Notes under the pieces: model-generated
What the model was told of the DNA's origin: nothing
Databases searched by the model: none
Seen by the model: only the letters and a program-made list of their open reading frames with translations
Translations under genes and position numbers: made by a program
Part shown: positions 7,998-16,928 of the stretch, in pieces
How positions within the stretch are numbered: position 1 is the first letter of the stretch
Layout of the letters: every line of letters starts with the position of its first letter
Source: JANELJ01 sp024511395
GTDB lineage: Bacteria; Pseudomonadota; Gammaproteobacteria; GRL18
NCBI GenBank assembly: GCA_963681975.1
Contig: OY820613.1
Coordinates: 558,001 to 622,000 of the forward strand
Direction: 5' to 3'
Length of the DNA stretch: 64,000 bases

Positions 7998-9495
7998 GTT
8001 CAACCTGAATAATACCGTTTTAAGCCTGACATCAAGCCAGGTTTAAAGCAGCTGATTGCCCCGGTTTGATAAAAGACCCCATCAAACCGGAAATAATTTT
8101 GAGCCACAAAAGCCGGAGCTTATTGAGGATCTTTCTTAAGTTATGTCCAGCGGCTACCATAACCACATTAATGGCATCACCGACTGCACCTTTGAGGTAG
8201 CAGCGGTCTAAACGGCCATCGTTTTTCATATGACCAATTTCAGGCTCAATCGCACTGCGCCGTTTTAATGCCTTTTTAATACTTCGGGTAACGCCTCGCT
8301 TCTGACCTGAGATAAAAACTTTAGTGTCTTTTACTTCATGTCCACGATAACCCCGGTCAACAAAGCATTGTTCCGGTTGTACGGCTGTAAACTGTTTTAT
8401 CTGTTCCAGTTGTGGCAGTAGAGTGTGTCCATCATAAGGATTGCCCGGACAGCTTTGAGCACCAATAACAAAGCCTTCCTTATTGGTTACCGCGATACTG
8501 GCTTTAACTCCAAATTCATAAGGCTTATGAGCTTTGCCTTTACTGATACACTCGACTTCCGGTGCATGTAAACTGTAAAGCTTGTTCTTACTGTGCTGCT
8601 CCTGCTCAATCAGTTTCTGAGCCTGTTCCAGTGCCACTTCAAACAGAGACTGAATATCAACAGAATAGTTGGGCAGTTGTCGTTCAATATCCCGTTTAAC
8701 ACGACCTAAACGGGATTTCAGTTTATTGTTCATTTTCTTCATGCGTTTAAACTGTTTTGCATGAGCATAACGACTGGCCATTAGTACATATTGCGGCCCA
8801 ACCCGATTATAGTTCTGGCGCAGTTTAATACCGTGCTCTTTGGACAGTTTAACCAGGTTTGCTCTGGCTTTGTTCAGGAGCTTTGAATCGGTTGGAAAAG
8901 CGATGTTCTTTTCCTGTACGGTAGTATCTACCGTGACTTTCTTTAAACTGCCGGGCTTTATGGTTTTACTCTTTAGTCCGGCTTTAATGGTTTCAATCAG
9001 TAATTTTTCACTGCCTGATTTACCCGGCCGGTTACGCCATTTGGTCATGGTCACAGGGTGTATAGGCATTTTATGCTGAAAGTATTCTTCACCACAGAAA
9101 TACTGCCAGTACGGATTTTCTGTCCAGCCTTTTACTACCTGTTCATCCGATAAATCATGCAGGTGTTTCAGGTAATGCAATCCTGCAATCAATCGAGTGC
9201 GTATGGCAGGAGCACCTTTAGTGGATACAAACAGAGCGCCCCATTCTTTATCAGGACTTTCCCAATCTATGTGTTTTGATAACTTAATCAACTCATGGTT
9301 TATGTCCAGCATGTTTTCAAGGCGCATCCTGAACAGGTCTTCCTGAGGTATTTTTGGCTGTTTCTCTGGCTTCATTCTGGTCTGGAAATTTGCAAGGTAA
9401 TAAGGCTTATTTTACCAAAAACCTGCAAATTTAACACCCATAATCAAGAAATATTTCTTTATAAATCAATGCACTATGTTTTATTCAGGGCAGAC
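7998..9495 (-). mobile_element. ISa copy 2 (1498 bp)
   Basis: Full-length element in minus orientation with both terminal repeats and a perfect 6-bp flanking duplication TAAATA (7992-7997 and 9496-9501). It lies ~110 bp upstream of the apr promoter but is transcribed away from it. Confidence 0.93.
8032..9375 (-). CDS. IS5-like transposase (ISa copy 2)
   Basis: Intact 447-aa transposase, the same protein as copy 1 with a handful of substitutions (RANLVKL, VALEQ, VKASIA, PEQCFVD). All DDE segments described for copy 1 are preserved. Confidence 0.9.
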   Translation of the reverse strand: MKPEKQPKIPQEDLFRMRLENMLDINHELIKLSKHIDWESPDKEWGALFVSTKGAPAIRTRLIAGLHYLKHLHDLSDEQVVKGWTENPYWQYFCGEEYFQHKMPIHPVTMTKWRNRPGKSGSEKLLIETIKAGLKSKTIKPGSLKKVTVDTTVQEKNIAFPTDSKLLNKARANLVKLSKEHGIKLRQNYNRVGPQYVLMASRYAHAKQFKRMKKMNNKLKSRLGRVKRDIERQLPNYSVDIQSLFEVALEQAQKLIEQEQHSKNKLYSLHAPEVECISKGKAHKPYEFGVKASIAVTNKEGFVIGAQSCPGNPYDGHTLLPQLEQIKQFTAVQPEQCFVDRGYRGHEVKDTKVFISGQKRGVTRSIKKALKRRSAIEPEIGHMKNDGRLDRCYLKGAVGDAINVVMVAAGHNLRKILNKLRLLWLKIISGLMGSFIKPGQSAALNLA

Positions 9496-9607
9496 TAAAT
9501 AAACAGGGGAGGCTAATCCTGTTAATGATAATTGTTCACATTACCATGGGGAATAAGATGAAAATTATTTAAAATAAAATAGCTAAAGATATATATCATT
9601 ATGAATA

Positions 9608-9635
9608 TTGTGTTAGAATTATTCGCCTTTATAAT
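9608..9635 (+). promoter_or_regulatory. Predicted sigma-70 promoter of aprMBA
   Basis: TTGTGT (9608-9613) and TATAAT (9630-9635) are 16 bp apart, about 40 bp upstream of the aprM start codon. A strong ribosome-binding site AAGGAG lies at 9661-9666. This is the best match in the 180 bp between ISa copy 2 and aprM. Confidence 0.5.
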
Positions 9636-9675
9636 TCACGTACAGAATTTAATTCAATGTTAAGGAGTCCTGTAA

Positions 9676-10509
9676 ATGACCACAAATCCGTTCGCAGATC
9701 TTGCTATTTCATCAGGAATGATGCAAGGCTATGTAATTTTAATGTTTCTATTAGTTGTCGTTAGTACAATTATAGATGTAGTCCACAAGAAAAGTGCCAA
9801 GTACTTTTTTGAAGTTGGGGCAAAACAGCAGAAAAATGCTCGACGCAGCCTCAGCAGTGGTGATAAAACCTCAGCTGCTGTAGGTGTTGTTCTAAGCGAA
9901 GTACTGACTTCCTCTGAATTTGCAAACCCACAACGTAGACTGTCACACTTGTTTACCATGTATGGTTTTATTACTTTCATCGTATCTACTGTGGTTCTGA
10001 TATTCGGTTATGCCGGAAATGCTGATGCCGGTATCTGGGGCTTCTTATGGCACTTGGGTGCAGCTTCACTGGCTCTGGGCGGTTACTGGTTCTGGTTTGT
10101 GATTCGTGTTGATGTGTCTGCTGAAGGTCATAAATGGTATCAGCTGTCAAAAGCCGATCTGTTCATTGTTTCTGCATTAATGATGGTTACCTGGGGTTTA
10201 ATCTGGTCAATCACTGGCGGCGGTCTTGAAGGTTTCGGTCTGTTATTCTTCGTACTGTTTGTCCTTTCTGCTACTACTCTGTTCAGTACTGTATTGTGGT
10301 CTAAATTTGCACACATGTTCTTCAAGCCTGCTGCTGCTTATCAGAAGCGTCTGACCAAGCTTGACGGTTCACAGGAAAACCTGCCTGACGTTGGTGAGTT
10401 AACTGACCCAGCACTGCAGTCCAGATATCCTGATATTCCAGAATACATGGGTAAAAACCCACCTAATATGGGGCTTGGTATCAAAAGCGAACCCCCACAC
10501 CATTATTAA
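9676..10509 (+). CDS. aprM: AprM, membrane anchor of APS reductase
   Basis: 277-aa integral membrane protein with about six hydrophobic helices (residues ~18-37, 93-111, 119-140, 162-182, 187-210) and a hydrophilic C-terminal tail rich in Pro. It directly precedes aprB and aprA, the arrangement known for sulfur oxidisers in which AprM anchors AprBA to the cytoplasmic membrane and passes electrons to the quinone pool. The charged loop QQKNARRSLSSGDKT faces one side after helix 1. Start is ATG at 9676 with AAGGAGTCC upstream. It is the first gene of a compact operon. Assignment rests on context plus hydrophobic layout. Confidence 0.88.
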   Translation: MTTNPFADLAISSGMMQGYVILMFLLVVVSTIIDVVHKKSAKYFFEVGAKQQKNARRSLSSGDKTSAAVGVVLSEVLTSSEFANPQRRLSHLFTMYGFITFIVSTVVLIFGYAGNADAGIWGFLWHLGAASLALGGYWFWFVIRVDVSAEGHKWYQLSKADLFIVSALMMVTWGLIWSITGGGLEGFGLLFFVLFVLSATTLFSTVLWSKFAHMFFKPAAAYQKRLTKLDGSQENLPDVGELTDPALQSRYPDIPEYMGKNPPNMGLGIKSEPPHHY

Positions 10510-10538
10510 TCGATTAACAAAAGTTAAGGAGAAAAAGA

Positions 10539-11021
10539 ATGCCAACTTTTGTATACATGACTCGCTGTGACGGCTGTGGCCACTGTGTTGATATCTGCCC
10601 ATCAGACATCATGCACATTGACCCAACATACCGTCGTGCATACAACATTGAACCGAACATGTGCTGGGAATGTTATTCCTGTGTTAAAGCTTGCCCACAC
10701 CACGCAATTGACGTACGTGGTTATGCGGACTTCGCACCATTAGGTCACTCTGTTCGTGTTATCCGTGATGAAGAAAAAGGTGTTATTGCATGGCGTATTA
10801 AGTCACGCAATGGTGAACTTGATCTGAATCTTCTGGCGCCTATTACCACTAAACCTTGGGGTCAGCATATTCCTCAGCTTGCTAATCAGCCTGCACCTTC
10901 TCAGGAAATGAGAAACAGTCAGTTGTTATTTAACGAGCCTAAGTACATTCGTCTCGATGATGGTGATATCCATACATTAGAATCGAATGGTTTAGAAATG
11001 AAAGAAGGGGTTTACTACTAA
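10539..11021 (+). CDS. aprB: Adenylylsulfate reductase beta subunit (AprB)
   Basis: 160-aa ferredoxin-like subunit with two [4Fe-4S] sites: Cys10, 13, 16, 20 (CDGCGHCVDICP) and Cys42, 45, 48, 52 (CWECYSCVKACP). It relays electrons between the AprA flavin and AprM. In sulfur oxidisers the complex oxidises sulfite plus AMP to adenosine 5'-phosphosulfate in the cytoplasm. The C-terminal ~90 residues form the tail that wraps around AprA. A purine-rich AAGGAG lies before the ATG, and its stop codon overlaps the aprA start by one base (TAATG), so the two are probably translationally coupled. Confidence 0.97.
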   Translation: MPTFVYMTRCDGCGHCVDICPSDIMHIDPTYRRAYNIEPNMCWECYSCVKACPHHAIDVRGYADFAPLGHSVRVIRDEEKGVIAWRIKSRNGELDLNLLAPITTKPWGQHIPQLANQPAPSQEMRNSQLLFNEPKYIRLDDGDIHTLESNGLEMKEGVYY

Positions 11022-12928
11022 TGGGCTACAAAACAATTATAGAAGATAATATCGATATTCTAGTTGCAGGTGCCGGCCTTGGTGGTACAGGCGCAGCTTT
11101 CGAAGCACGTTACTGGGGTAAAGATAAGAAGATTGTTATTGCTGAAAAAGCAAATATTAACCGTTCTGGTGCTGTTGCACAGGGTTTATATGCAATCAAC
11201 TGTTACATGGGTACTCGTTTCGGCGAGAACAATCCTGAAGATCACGTTCGTTATGCTCGTATCGACTTAATGGGTATGGTTCGTGAAGACCTGTTATTTG
11301 ATATGGCTCGTCACGTTGACTCAGCGGTTCACCAGTTTGAAGAATGGGGTATGCCAATTATGCGTAACCCTAAGACTGGTTCCTACCTGCGTGAAGGTCG
11401 CTGGCAGATTATGATTCACGGTGAATCATACAAGCCATTAGTAGCTGAAGCGGCTAAGAAGTCTGCTGACAAGGTATATAACCGTATCTGTGTTACTCAC
11501 CTGTTAATGGATGAATCTAAAGAAAACCGTGTTGCCGGTGCTGTTGGTTTCAACGTCCGTACTGGTGACTACCACGTGTTCAAATCCAAAACTGTTGTTG
11601 TTGGTGCTGGTGGTGCGTCTAACATCTTTAAGCCACGTTCAGTGGGTGAAGGTGCTGGTCGTGTATGGTATGCTCCATGGTCATCTGGTTCAGCTTACGG
11701 TCTGATGATCGGTGCTGGCGCGAAAATGACTCAGATGGAAAATCGTATCGTATTGGCTCGTTTCAAAGATGGTTACGGTCCTGTAGGTGCTTACTTCCTG
11801 CATCTTAAAACTTATACTCAGAACTGTGATGGTGAAGAGTACGAGTCAAAATGGTTCCCAGCCCTGGAAAAAATGGTTGGTAAAGCCTATCTGGATACAG
11901 AAGCGTCACACGTTTCTCACCGACCCATTCCTACCTGTTTGCGTAACCACGCATTCATTAATGAGGTAGCTTCTGGTAAGGGTCCAATTCACATGGTGAC
12001 TATGGAAGCGTTCCAAGATCCCCATCTTGAAGAGATTGGCTGGCACAACTTCTTGGGTATGACTGTTGGTCAGGCTGTACTGTGGGCTGCAACGGATGTT
12101 AATCCTAAGCACGAAAACCCAGAGCTGACTACATCTGAGCCTTATGTTATGGGGTCTCATGCTACCGGTTGTGGCGCATGGTGTTCAGGCCCTGAAGATA
12201 TCTCTCCAGATGAGTACTTCTGGGGTTATAACCGTATGACGACTGTTGAAGGTCTGTTCGGTGCGGGTGATGCTGTTGGTGGTACTCCACATGCATTCTC
12301 TTCAGGTTCATTTACTGAAGGTCGTCTGGCTGCTAAAGCAGCATGTCAATACATTGACGATGGCAAGGCACAGGGTATCCGTGTTTCTGATGAGCAGATC
12401 AATCGCCGTAAGGAAGAGATCTACAAGCCTATGGAACACTACAAGATTTACCGCAATGAGATTGTTGCCGGTAATGTTAACCCTAACTACATTAACCCGC
12501 GTCAGGGTCTTGACCGCTTACAGAAGCTGATGGACGAATACGCAGGTGGTGTAACTGTTAACTACATGACTAACGAGAAACTTTTACATATCGGTCTGAA
12601 GAAAATGAAGACCCTTGAAGAGGATCTTGAAAAGATAGCTGCTGAAAATGTCCACGAACTTCTGCGTGCGTGGGAATTGAAGCATCGTCATCTGACTTCT
12701 GAAGCTGTTATGCATCATACCTTGTTCCGTAAGGAAACTCGCTGGCCTGGTTATTACTACCGTGGTGACGCGATGAAGCTTGATGATGACAACTGGCATG
12801 TACTGACAGTATCTCATCGTGATCCAAAAACTGGTGAATATACTATGGAAAAAGCTCCATTGTATCACTTGGTTGGAGACATCGAAGATAAAGCTCTGGC
12901 TGAACTGAATAAAGCTAAAGCTAAGTAG
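11021..12928 (+). CDS. aprA: Adenylylsulfate reductase alpha subunit (AprA)
   Basis: 635-aa FAD-dependent catalytic subunit of the fumarate reductase/succinate dehydrogenase flavoprotein class. The dinucleotide-binding motif VAGAGLGGTGAAFEARYWG is at residues ~12-32; further family signatures are EKANINRSGAVAQGLYAINCY, TVVVGAGGASNIFKPRS and GLFGAGDAVGGTPHAFSSGSFTEGR near the C-terminal FAD site. Length is as usual for AprA. It reversibly interconverts APS with AMP and sulfite; with AprM present and no sulfate-reduction genes in view, the oxidative direction is inferred. Sequence is undamaged, in contrast to the many pseudogenes, which argues for ongoing selection. Two hairpin terminators follow. 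Confidence 0.98.
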   Translation: MGYKTIIEDNIDILVAGAGLGGTGAAFEARYWGKDKKIVIAEKANINRSGAVAQGLYAINCYMGTRFGENNPEDHVRYARIDLMGMVREDLLFDMARHVDSAVHQFEEWGMPIMRNPKTGSYLREGRWQIMIHGESYKPLVAEAAKKSADKVYNRICVTHLLMDESKENRVAGAVGFNVRTGDYHVFKSKTVVVGAGGASNIFKPRSVGEGAGRVWYAPWSSGSAYGLMIGAGAKMTQMENRIVLARFKDGYGPVGAYFLHLKTYTQNCDGEEYESKWFPALEKMVGKAYLDTEASHVSHRPIPTCLRNHAFINEVASGKGPIHMVTMEAFQDPHLEEIGWHNFLGMTVGQAVLWAATDVNPKHENPELTTSEPYVMGSHATGCGAWCSGPEDISPDEYFWGYNRMTTVEGLFGAGDAVGGTPHAFSSGSFTEGRLAAKAACQYIDDGKAQGIRVSDEQINRRKEEIYKPMEHYKIYRNEIVAGNVNPNYINPRQGLDRLQKLMDEYAGGVTVNYMTNEKLLHIGLKKMKTLEEDLEKIAAENVHELLRAWELKHRHLTSEAVMHHTLFRKETRWPGYYYRGDAMKLDDDNWHVLTVSHRDPKTGEYTMEKAPLYHLVGDIEDKALAELNKAKAK

Positions 12929-12938
12929 TAAAAAAACG

Positions 12939-12977
12939 CCTGACAGAAACTCTTATGGGCTTCTGTCAGGTTTTAAA
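12939..12977 (+). terminator. Rho-independent terminator after aprA
   Basis: CCTGACAGAA and TTCTGTCAGG form a 10-bp stem around a ~13-nt loop, followed by TTTT, starting about 10 bp after the aprA stop. Confidence 0.85.
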
Positions 12978-12978
12978 G

Positions 12979-13009
12979 AGGGCCAGCTTATTGTTGGCCT
13001 TTTTTTTTT
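12979..13009 (+). terminator. Second terminator, back-to-back
   Basis: GGCCA and TGGCC arms around ~9 nt, followed by a run of nine or more T. It lies directly behind the first hairpin and likely prevents read-through from the strongly expressed apr operon into 13031. Confidence 0.8.
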
Positions 13010-13030
13010 GTGTTAAATAAAGAGTAACAG

Positions 13031-13381
13031 ATGAATATTATTAACCTTACAGATGAAGAGCTTTTGAAACTCGGGATCCCGTGGTGGGAAGACCTGATTA
13101 AATATTCTAACAAAGGCCAGTATGGTAAGTTTATCAGGAACTTTTCTTATGACTTATTATTGGGCCTGAATGAAGTAGAAGTAGGTAATCAGTTTGCCAA
13201 AAGTGAACTGACACGTAGTCTTTCTCCGGATTATGATTTCCTTGGTTTTATTCGTCGTGGCGAGCACGTTACTTTTCTATTTAGAGTGCGCAGTACCAAA
13301 AAAGAAGGAGAATGGCTCGGCAGAATGGTGGTTGGCTATGAAAGAGGCGAGCCAAAAATCTTTGCAGCATCCATTTTTTAA
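13031..13381 (+). CDS. Conserved-looking small protein of unknown function
   Basis: 116-aa soluble protein, no signal peptide or membrane helix. It starts at ATG 13031 with AGAGTAACAG upstream. It contains an aromatic N-terminal segment (GIPWWEDLIKYSNKGQYGKFIRNF) and a beta-rich C-terminal half with FLFRVRSTKKEGEWLGRMVVGYERGEPKI. I do not recognise the family. Only 5 bp separate it from the FKBP-type isomerase gene downstream, so the two are probably cotranscribed, behind the apr terminators. A link with APS reductase biogenesis is suggested only by position. Confidence 0.7.
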   Translation: MNIINLTDEELLKLGIPWWEDLIKYSNKGQYGKFIRNFSYDLLLGLNEVEVGNQFAKSELTRSLSPDYDFLGFIRRGEHVTFLFRVRSTKKEGEWLGRMVVGYERGEPKIFAASIF

Positions 13382-13386
13382 ATATT

Positions 13387-13896
13387 ATGAAAGAAACTAT
13401 ACAAAACGAAAAATACGTTGAACTTAAATACCAGGTTATTGATGAAAAAACCGGTGACGTACTTACTGAGGTAGAATTTCCCCTTGGTTATGTGCATGGT
13501 ATTAATAAAGTGTTATCTACCCCGGTCACTTCTGAATTAGAGGGCAAATCGGTCGGTGATATTATTGAAGTGCCTATAGACGGTCATTTATTATATGGCG
13601 ATCGAGATGAATCATTAGTGTTTACCGATCTCCTTGAAAACGTGCCGGAAGAATATCATGAAGTCGGTACAACCATTATTATGGAAAATGAGAAAGGCAA
13701 TACCAAAAACTTTATTGTGACCAGAATGGACGATAAAACTATAACGCTTGATGGTAACAATCCACTTTGTGGCCGAAATGTTATTTTCAGACTGGAAATT
13801 TTACTGGTTCGTGATGCAACCGATGAAGAAGTTGCAGCGGGTGGAAAGATTGAAAATGGACCGGATATCGATGGAAGTCTTACTGTTCCTTTATAG
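13387..13896 (+). CDS. FKBP-type peptidyl-prolyl isomerase, SlyD-like
   Basis: 169-aa cytoplasmic protein with the SlyD layout: an N-terminal FKBP half-domain (VELKYQVIDEKTGDVLTE, then PLGYVHGINKVLS), an inserted-flap domain around residues 70-125, and return to FKBP (NNPLCGRNVIFRLEILLVRDAT), close to the SlyD signature NHPLAG. The His/Cys-rich metal-binding tail of E. coli SlyD is absent; the C-terminus is short and acidic. It would catalyse prolyl isomerisation and act as a chaperone. It follows the unknown 13031 gene by 5 bp. Confidence 0.82.
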   Translation: MKETIQNEKYVELKYQVIDEKTGDVLTEVEFPLGYVHGINKVLSTPVTSELEGKSVGDIIEVPIDGHLLYGDRDESLVFTDLLENVPEEYHEVGTTIIMENEKGNTKNFIVTRMDDKTITLDGNNPLCGRNVIFRLEILLVRDATDEEVAAGGKIENGPDIDGSLTVPL

Positions 13897-14048
13897 CTCA
13901 TATAATGACTAAGCTTATATAGTACAGTTACAGTTAAACAATGCGTTTTTCTGGCTGTATAGCTATATTTAAGCGTAAAAGAGTCTGTAGATTGAGCTTA
14001 TTTGGAAGAGATATTGCTTTGGCTGAATAGCTAGGGATGGATATAAGT

Positions 14049-14081
14049 TAAAGCTGTACTGGCCGTTGGCCAGAACAGCTT
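14049..14081 (-). terminator. Hairpin after the 54-codon minus-strand gene
   Basis: AAGCTGT-CTGGCC / GGCCAG-ACAGCTT arms pair almost perfectly around GTT. In minus orientation the stem is followed by TTTAACTT and lies ~10 bp past the stop codon of the gene at 14092-14253. Confidence 0.65.
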
Positions 14082-14091
14082 ACTCAAGGTC

Positions 14092-14253
14092 TTATGGACG
14101 CTTAGGAGTCTGATATGGGACTTCCTTCTGGAAGGGTTCCCAGATAGTATCATATCCAACAAAACCTTTTTTATTAGGTTCTTTCTGACGAGTAGTCAAA
14201 AAGCGAGAATGACCTTCAGGTACCTTAGGTCTAGTATTACTTGCTTCACTCAT
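14092..14253 (-). CDS. Small basic protein, 53 aa, unknown
   Basis: A short minus-strand frame beginning ATG (complement of 14251-14253) behind AAAAGGTGA at good spacing. The product begins MSEASNTRPKVPEGHSRFL and ends YQTPKRP; it has many Pro, Lys and Arg and no hydrophobic core, so it may be disordered or partner-bound. A convincing ribosome-binding site at one end and a terminator hairpin at the other support it as a real gene. I do not recognise a family. Confidence 0.65.
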   Translation of the reverse strand: MSEASNTRPKVPEGHSRFLTTRQKEPNKKGFVGYDTIWEPFQKEVPYQTPKRP

Positions 14254-14608
14254 AAATCACCTTTTAGTTTGCTTTAGCCCAGATTAGCTCATACATATTG
14301 GCTCTATACTAAGTTAGTAATACTGGTCAGTATAAGTTTGTATGAGTATGCTAATTTTCAATGTGTAGGATATAATACATGTGATTGCACCCAATTGTCA
14401 AAGTAAAAATACACAACTTTTTAATTTTTTTGGTTTATGCTTTCTTAAAATAAGTTATGATACCCAGCAAAATTTTATAGGGTCGAAAGCGGCTGCTTAT
14501 TCATATTAATTTACATAAACCTGACTCAATTGTGCCTAAGCAGCAGCATTTACAGGTACCTTGTCTGTTATGTCGTAATCCTTACCATTGAATCATAAGA
14601 GAAGCAAA
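14254..14608. other. Intergenic region, divergent promoter zone
   Basis: 355 bp of AT-rich sequence without a supportable gene. It separates divergent genes and presumably holds both promoters. A small inverted repeat, ATACTG-gt-CAGTAT, lies near 14321-14334; nothing else is distinct. Confidence 0.5.
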
Positions 14609-14920
14609 ATGGAACTCAAACTAGATATTGAAAAATTCGATGAAATCCAGCAGGTATTTATCAGGGAAATTACTGAAACCATTCATACCAAGCTTGTGGA
14701 AGCAGGTCTGGAAGGCCTGACATTAGAAAATACTACGGCGCATATTGCCTTCAGCATGGCCAGTATTATTGATGATACCTCAAATATTGAGATAGATGGC
14801 ATACATGCCAAACCTTATTTAACATTTAAAGATGACGACGATAATCTTATTCATTGTGGTGAAAATTCATACACCTATGAATATGTAACGGATAATCTGA
14901 AAAGAATGTACGAATCTTAA
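14609..14920 (+). CDS. Hypothetical protein, 103 aa
   Basis: Acidic soluble protein with a helical N-terminal half (LDIEKFDEIQQVFIREITETIHTKL) and a beta-like C-terminal half ending with YEYVTDNLKRMYES. ATG at 14609 behind AAGAGAAGC is preferred to an upstream TTG that would add seven residues. No family recognised. Downstream is a large inverted repeat, so transcription probably ends there. Confidence 0.65.
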   Translation: MELKLDIEKFDEIQQVFIREITETIHTKLVEAGLEGLTLENTTAHIAFSMASIIDDTSNIEIDGIHAKPYLTFKDDDDNLIHCGENSYTYEYVTDNLKRMYES

Positions 14921-14937
14921 ATAAAATGCAGTTAACC

Positions 14938-15052
14938 GTGACAGTCTGTAGAGGCTGCATTTCCGGGGACGCTCAAGTACCTCCATGTATCGCTTTACGA
15001 AAACATCTATGTTTTCATAAACCCCGTAAACACAGCCTCTACAGACTGTCAC
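14938..15052. repeat. 115-bp inverted-repeat element
   Basis: Perfect 20-bp arms (14938-14957 and 15033-15052), beginning GTGACAGTCTG, flank ~75 bp that contain a second hairpin (14999-15016, GAAAACAT/ATGTTTTC). A similar half (CAGACAGTCACTCTACGGTG) recurs at 29613-29634, so it belongs to a dispersed repeat family. It could act as a bidirectional terminator between 14920 and 15087 or be a MITE-like element. Confidence 0.7.
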
Positions 15053-15086
15053 TCTACGGTGTTCTGCATTATGGTGAATCTTTACA

Positions 15087-16121
15087 ATGAGATTCGTCTG
15101 TTACAGCGATTGGACTCAACTGCCTGAGAGTGCCAATGCGCTCTTTGAAAAAGGGGCGGGAGAAAATATGTCTTTTTCTCGTCCTTGGTTTGAGAACCTG
15201 GCAACAACAACACTTGAAAATGATCAGTCAATATTACTGGCCTGTGTAGCTCAACAGGATAACATACTGGCCATCCTGCCTCTGATACAGCAGAGTGATG
15301 GTAACTGGCAATCACTCTCACATCCATACAGTTCACTTTATAGCCTGCTGCTGGCTGAGGATGACTCTCAGCTAAAAATACGAACCTGCCTGGCTAGAGG
15401 ATTAAGCCAACTGTCATGGCGCTCTTTAAGTCTCAAGCCATTTGATGAGAATGATGCAAGGATAACTGGCTTACAACAGGCTCTGGAAGCCCAGGGTATG
15501 TCCTGTTATAGCGGTTTTCGTTTTTTTAACTGGTCTTATGCCGTGCAGGGAAAAAACTTTGCACAGTATATGGCTGAACGTCCCGGCAGAGTACGCAGTA
15601 CGATAGCCCGAAAGCAACGTAAGCTTGAACGTGAACAGGGGGTTGAAATAAGGCTTTTTATTGATCAGGATATTGAGCAGGCAATAGCTGATTATCATAC
15701 TGTCTATAAGGCCAGCTGGAAAGCACATGAACAATATGTTGCTCTGCTGGAAGGACTGGTGAAACAGTTTGCCAGGCAGGGCTGGTTAAGGCTGGCGATA
15801 CTCTATATTAAAAACAGGCCTGCTGCGGCACAGCTCTGGTTTGTAGTACATGGGAAAGCCAGTATTTTCAGGTTAGCCTATGATGAAGCCTGGAAACAGT
15901 ATTCACCCGGTTCAATTCTTACCCGGTTCCTGATGGAATATATGATTGATACGGATAAGGTTGATGAAATTGACTTTCTGACAGGCAATGAGCGTTACAA
16001 ACAGGACTGGATGTCACAACGCAGGGGGCGTTTTGAATTGGTCTGTGGAAATAATAATTCTAGTAATAAGAGCCGTCCAGTGATTGATAAATTGAAGGGC
16101 TTGCTGAAAGCATTGTCTTAA
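15087..16121 (+). CDS. GNAT/FemAB-like acyltransferase (BioF2-like domain)
   Basis: 344-aa cytoplasmic protein with the two-lobed GNAT fold of the CelD/BioF2-like (FemAB-related) class: an N-terminal lobe with WFENLATTTL and LPLIQQSDG, then a C-terminal lobe with RPGRVRSTIARKQRKLER, YHTVYKASWK, AAAQLWFVVHGKASIFRLAYDEAWKQYSPGSILTRFLMEYM and the terminal DFLTGNERYKQDWM. The last two segments are typical of this family, often found in polysaccharide or peptidoglycan-related clusters. Substrate is unknown. It stands alone, after an inverted repeat and about 90 bp before the next gene. Confidence 0.75.
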   Translation: MRFVCYSDWTQLPESANALFEKGAGENMSFSRPWFENLATTTLENDQSILLACVAQQDNILAILPLIQQSDGNWQSLSHPYSSLYSLLLAEDDSQLKIRTCLARGLSQLSWRSLSLKPFDENDARITGLQQALEAQGMSCYSGFRFFNWSYAVQGKNFAQYMAERPGRVRSTIARKQRKLEREQGVEIRLFIDQDIEQAIADYHTVYKASWKAHEQYVALLEGLVKQFARQGWLRLAILYIKNRPAAAQLWFVVHGKASIFRLAYDEAWKQYSPGSILTRFLMEYMIDTDKVDEIDFLTGNERYKQDWMSQRRGRFELVCGNNNSSNKSRPVIDKLKGLLKALS

Positions 16122-16214
16122 AAACAGACATAACCTAAAATAGGCACTCCAAAATTAAGGGCTGGCTAAAACATTTATGAATAATGTAATCAAACCAGTA
16201 AAAAAGACACAGAT

Positions 16215-16853
16215 ATGAGCACAAAACTGATACAAAAACAGCTTTTTAAAGGTTCTCAGGAGTTTGAACTCGTTGATGATGCTGTAAATGTTCGAATTAA
16301 AACACGTTTTAAAGAAGAAAGTTTCAATGTAATACTGTCCATACTGGATCCTGAGTATATTATTAATGGTTCAAAACTGGAATTTCATAGCCGGGTAAAC
16401 GGCAGTATTCTGCTGTCATTTCATTTAAACAAGCCCAATGAAATGGCATTTAATGCTTTTATTGCGTTCTTAAAACAGCGGGCAGAAAGTGAATATGACG
16501 CCTTTATCGGGGTGAAGCAGGCATCTGCTTCTAAAGTACTGAACGGGAATGTATCAGAAGAACCACCTGAGTTTGAAGACTCTGAACAGGAGCACCTTAA
16601 AAATCTTGCAGAGAACTATAATGCAAAAATGATTGATGAGTCCATTCAGATGCTGGAGCAATATGTTGGAGGAGATGAGATTGAGCCTTTAATTGAGGCA
16701 CTGAAGGTATTTAATGACGACCCATGGAATGAATCCAACCAGAAACAGCTGCTCAGCTCATTTCATCAACTGGGTGCTGCCCAAGGGGCTGTTTTAACTT
16801 ATGCGCCTTATTTAATCACCCTGATGTCTAATAACCCGTTTCAGCATGAGTAA
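16215..16853 (+). CDS. Hypothetical protein, 212 aa
   Basis: Soluble, acidic protein without signal peptide. The N-terminal half looks beta-rich (FELVDDAVNVRIKTRF; KLEFHSRVNGSILLSFHL), and the C-terminal half helical (DSEQEHLKNLAENYNAKMIDESIQMLEQYVGGDEIEPLIEAL). No recognised family. The next gene, 75 bp downstream, is also an unrecognised acidic protein; they may form one transcription unit. Confidence 0.65.
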   Translation: MSTKLIQKQLFKGSQEFELVDDAVNVRIKTRFKEESFNVILSILDPEYIINGSKLEFHSRVNGSILLSFHLNKPNEMAFNAFIAFLKQRAESEYDAFIGVKQASASKVLNGNVSEEPPEFEDSEQEHLKNLAENYNAKMIDESIQMLEQYVGGDEIEPLIEALKVFNDDPWNESNQKQLLSSFHQLGAAQGAVLTYAPYLITLMSNNPFQHE

Positions 16854-16928
16854 ATGTTCTCAAATGTATTAATGAACTAAATCAAAAATAGTTAATAGAT
16901 TTTACCTGATTTAAACCGGATATAAATA

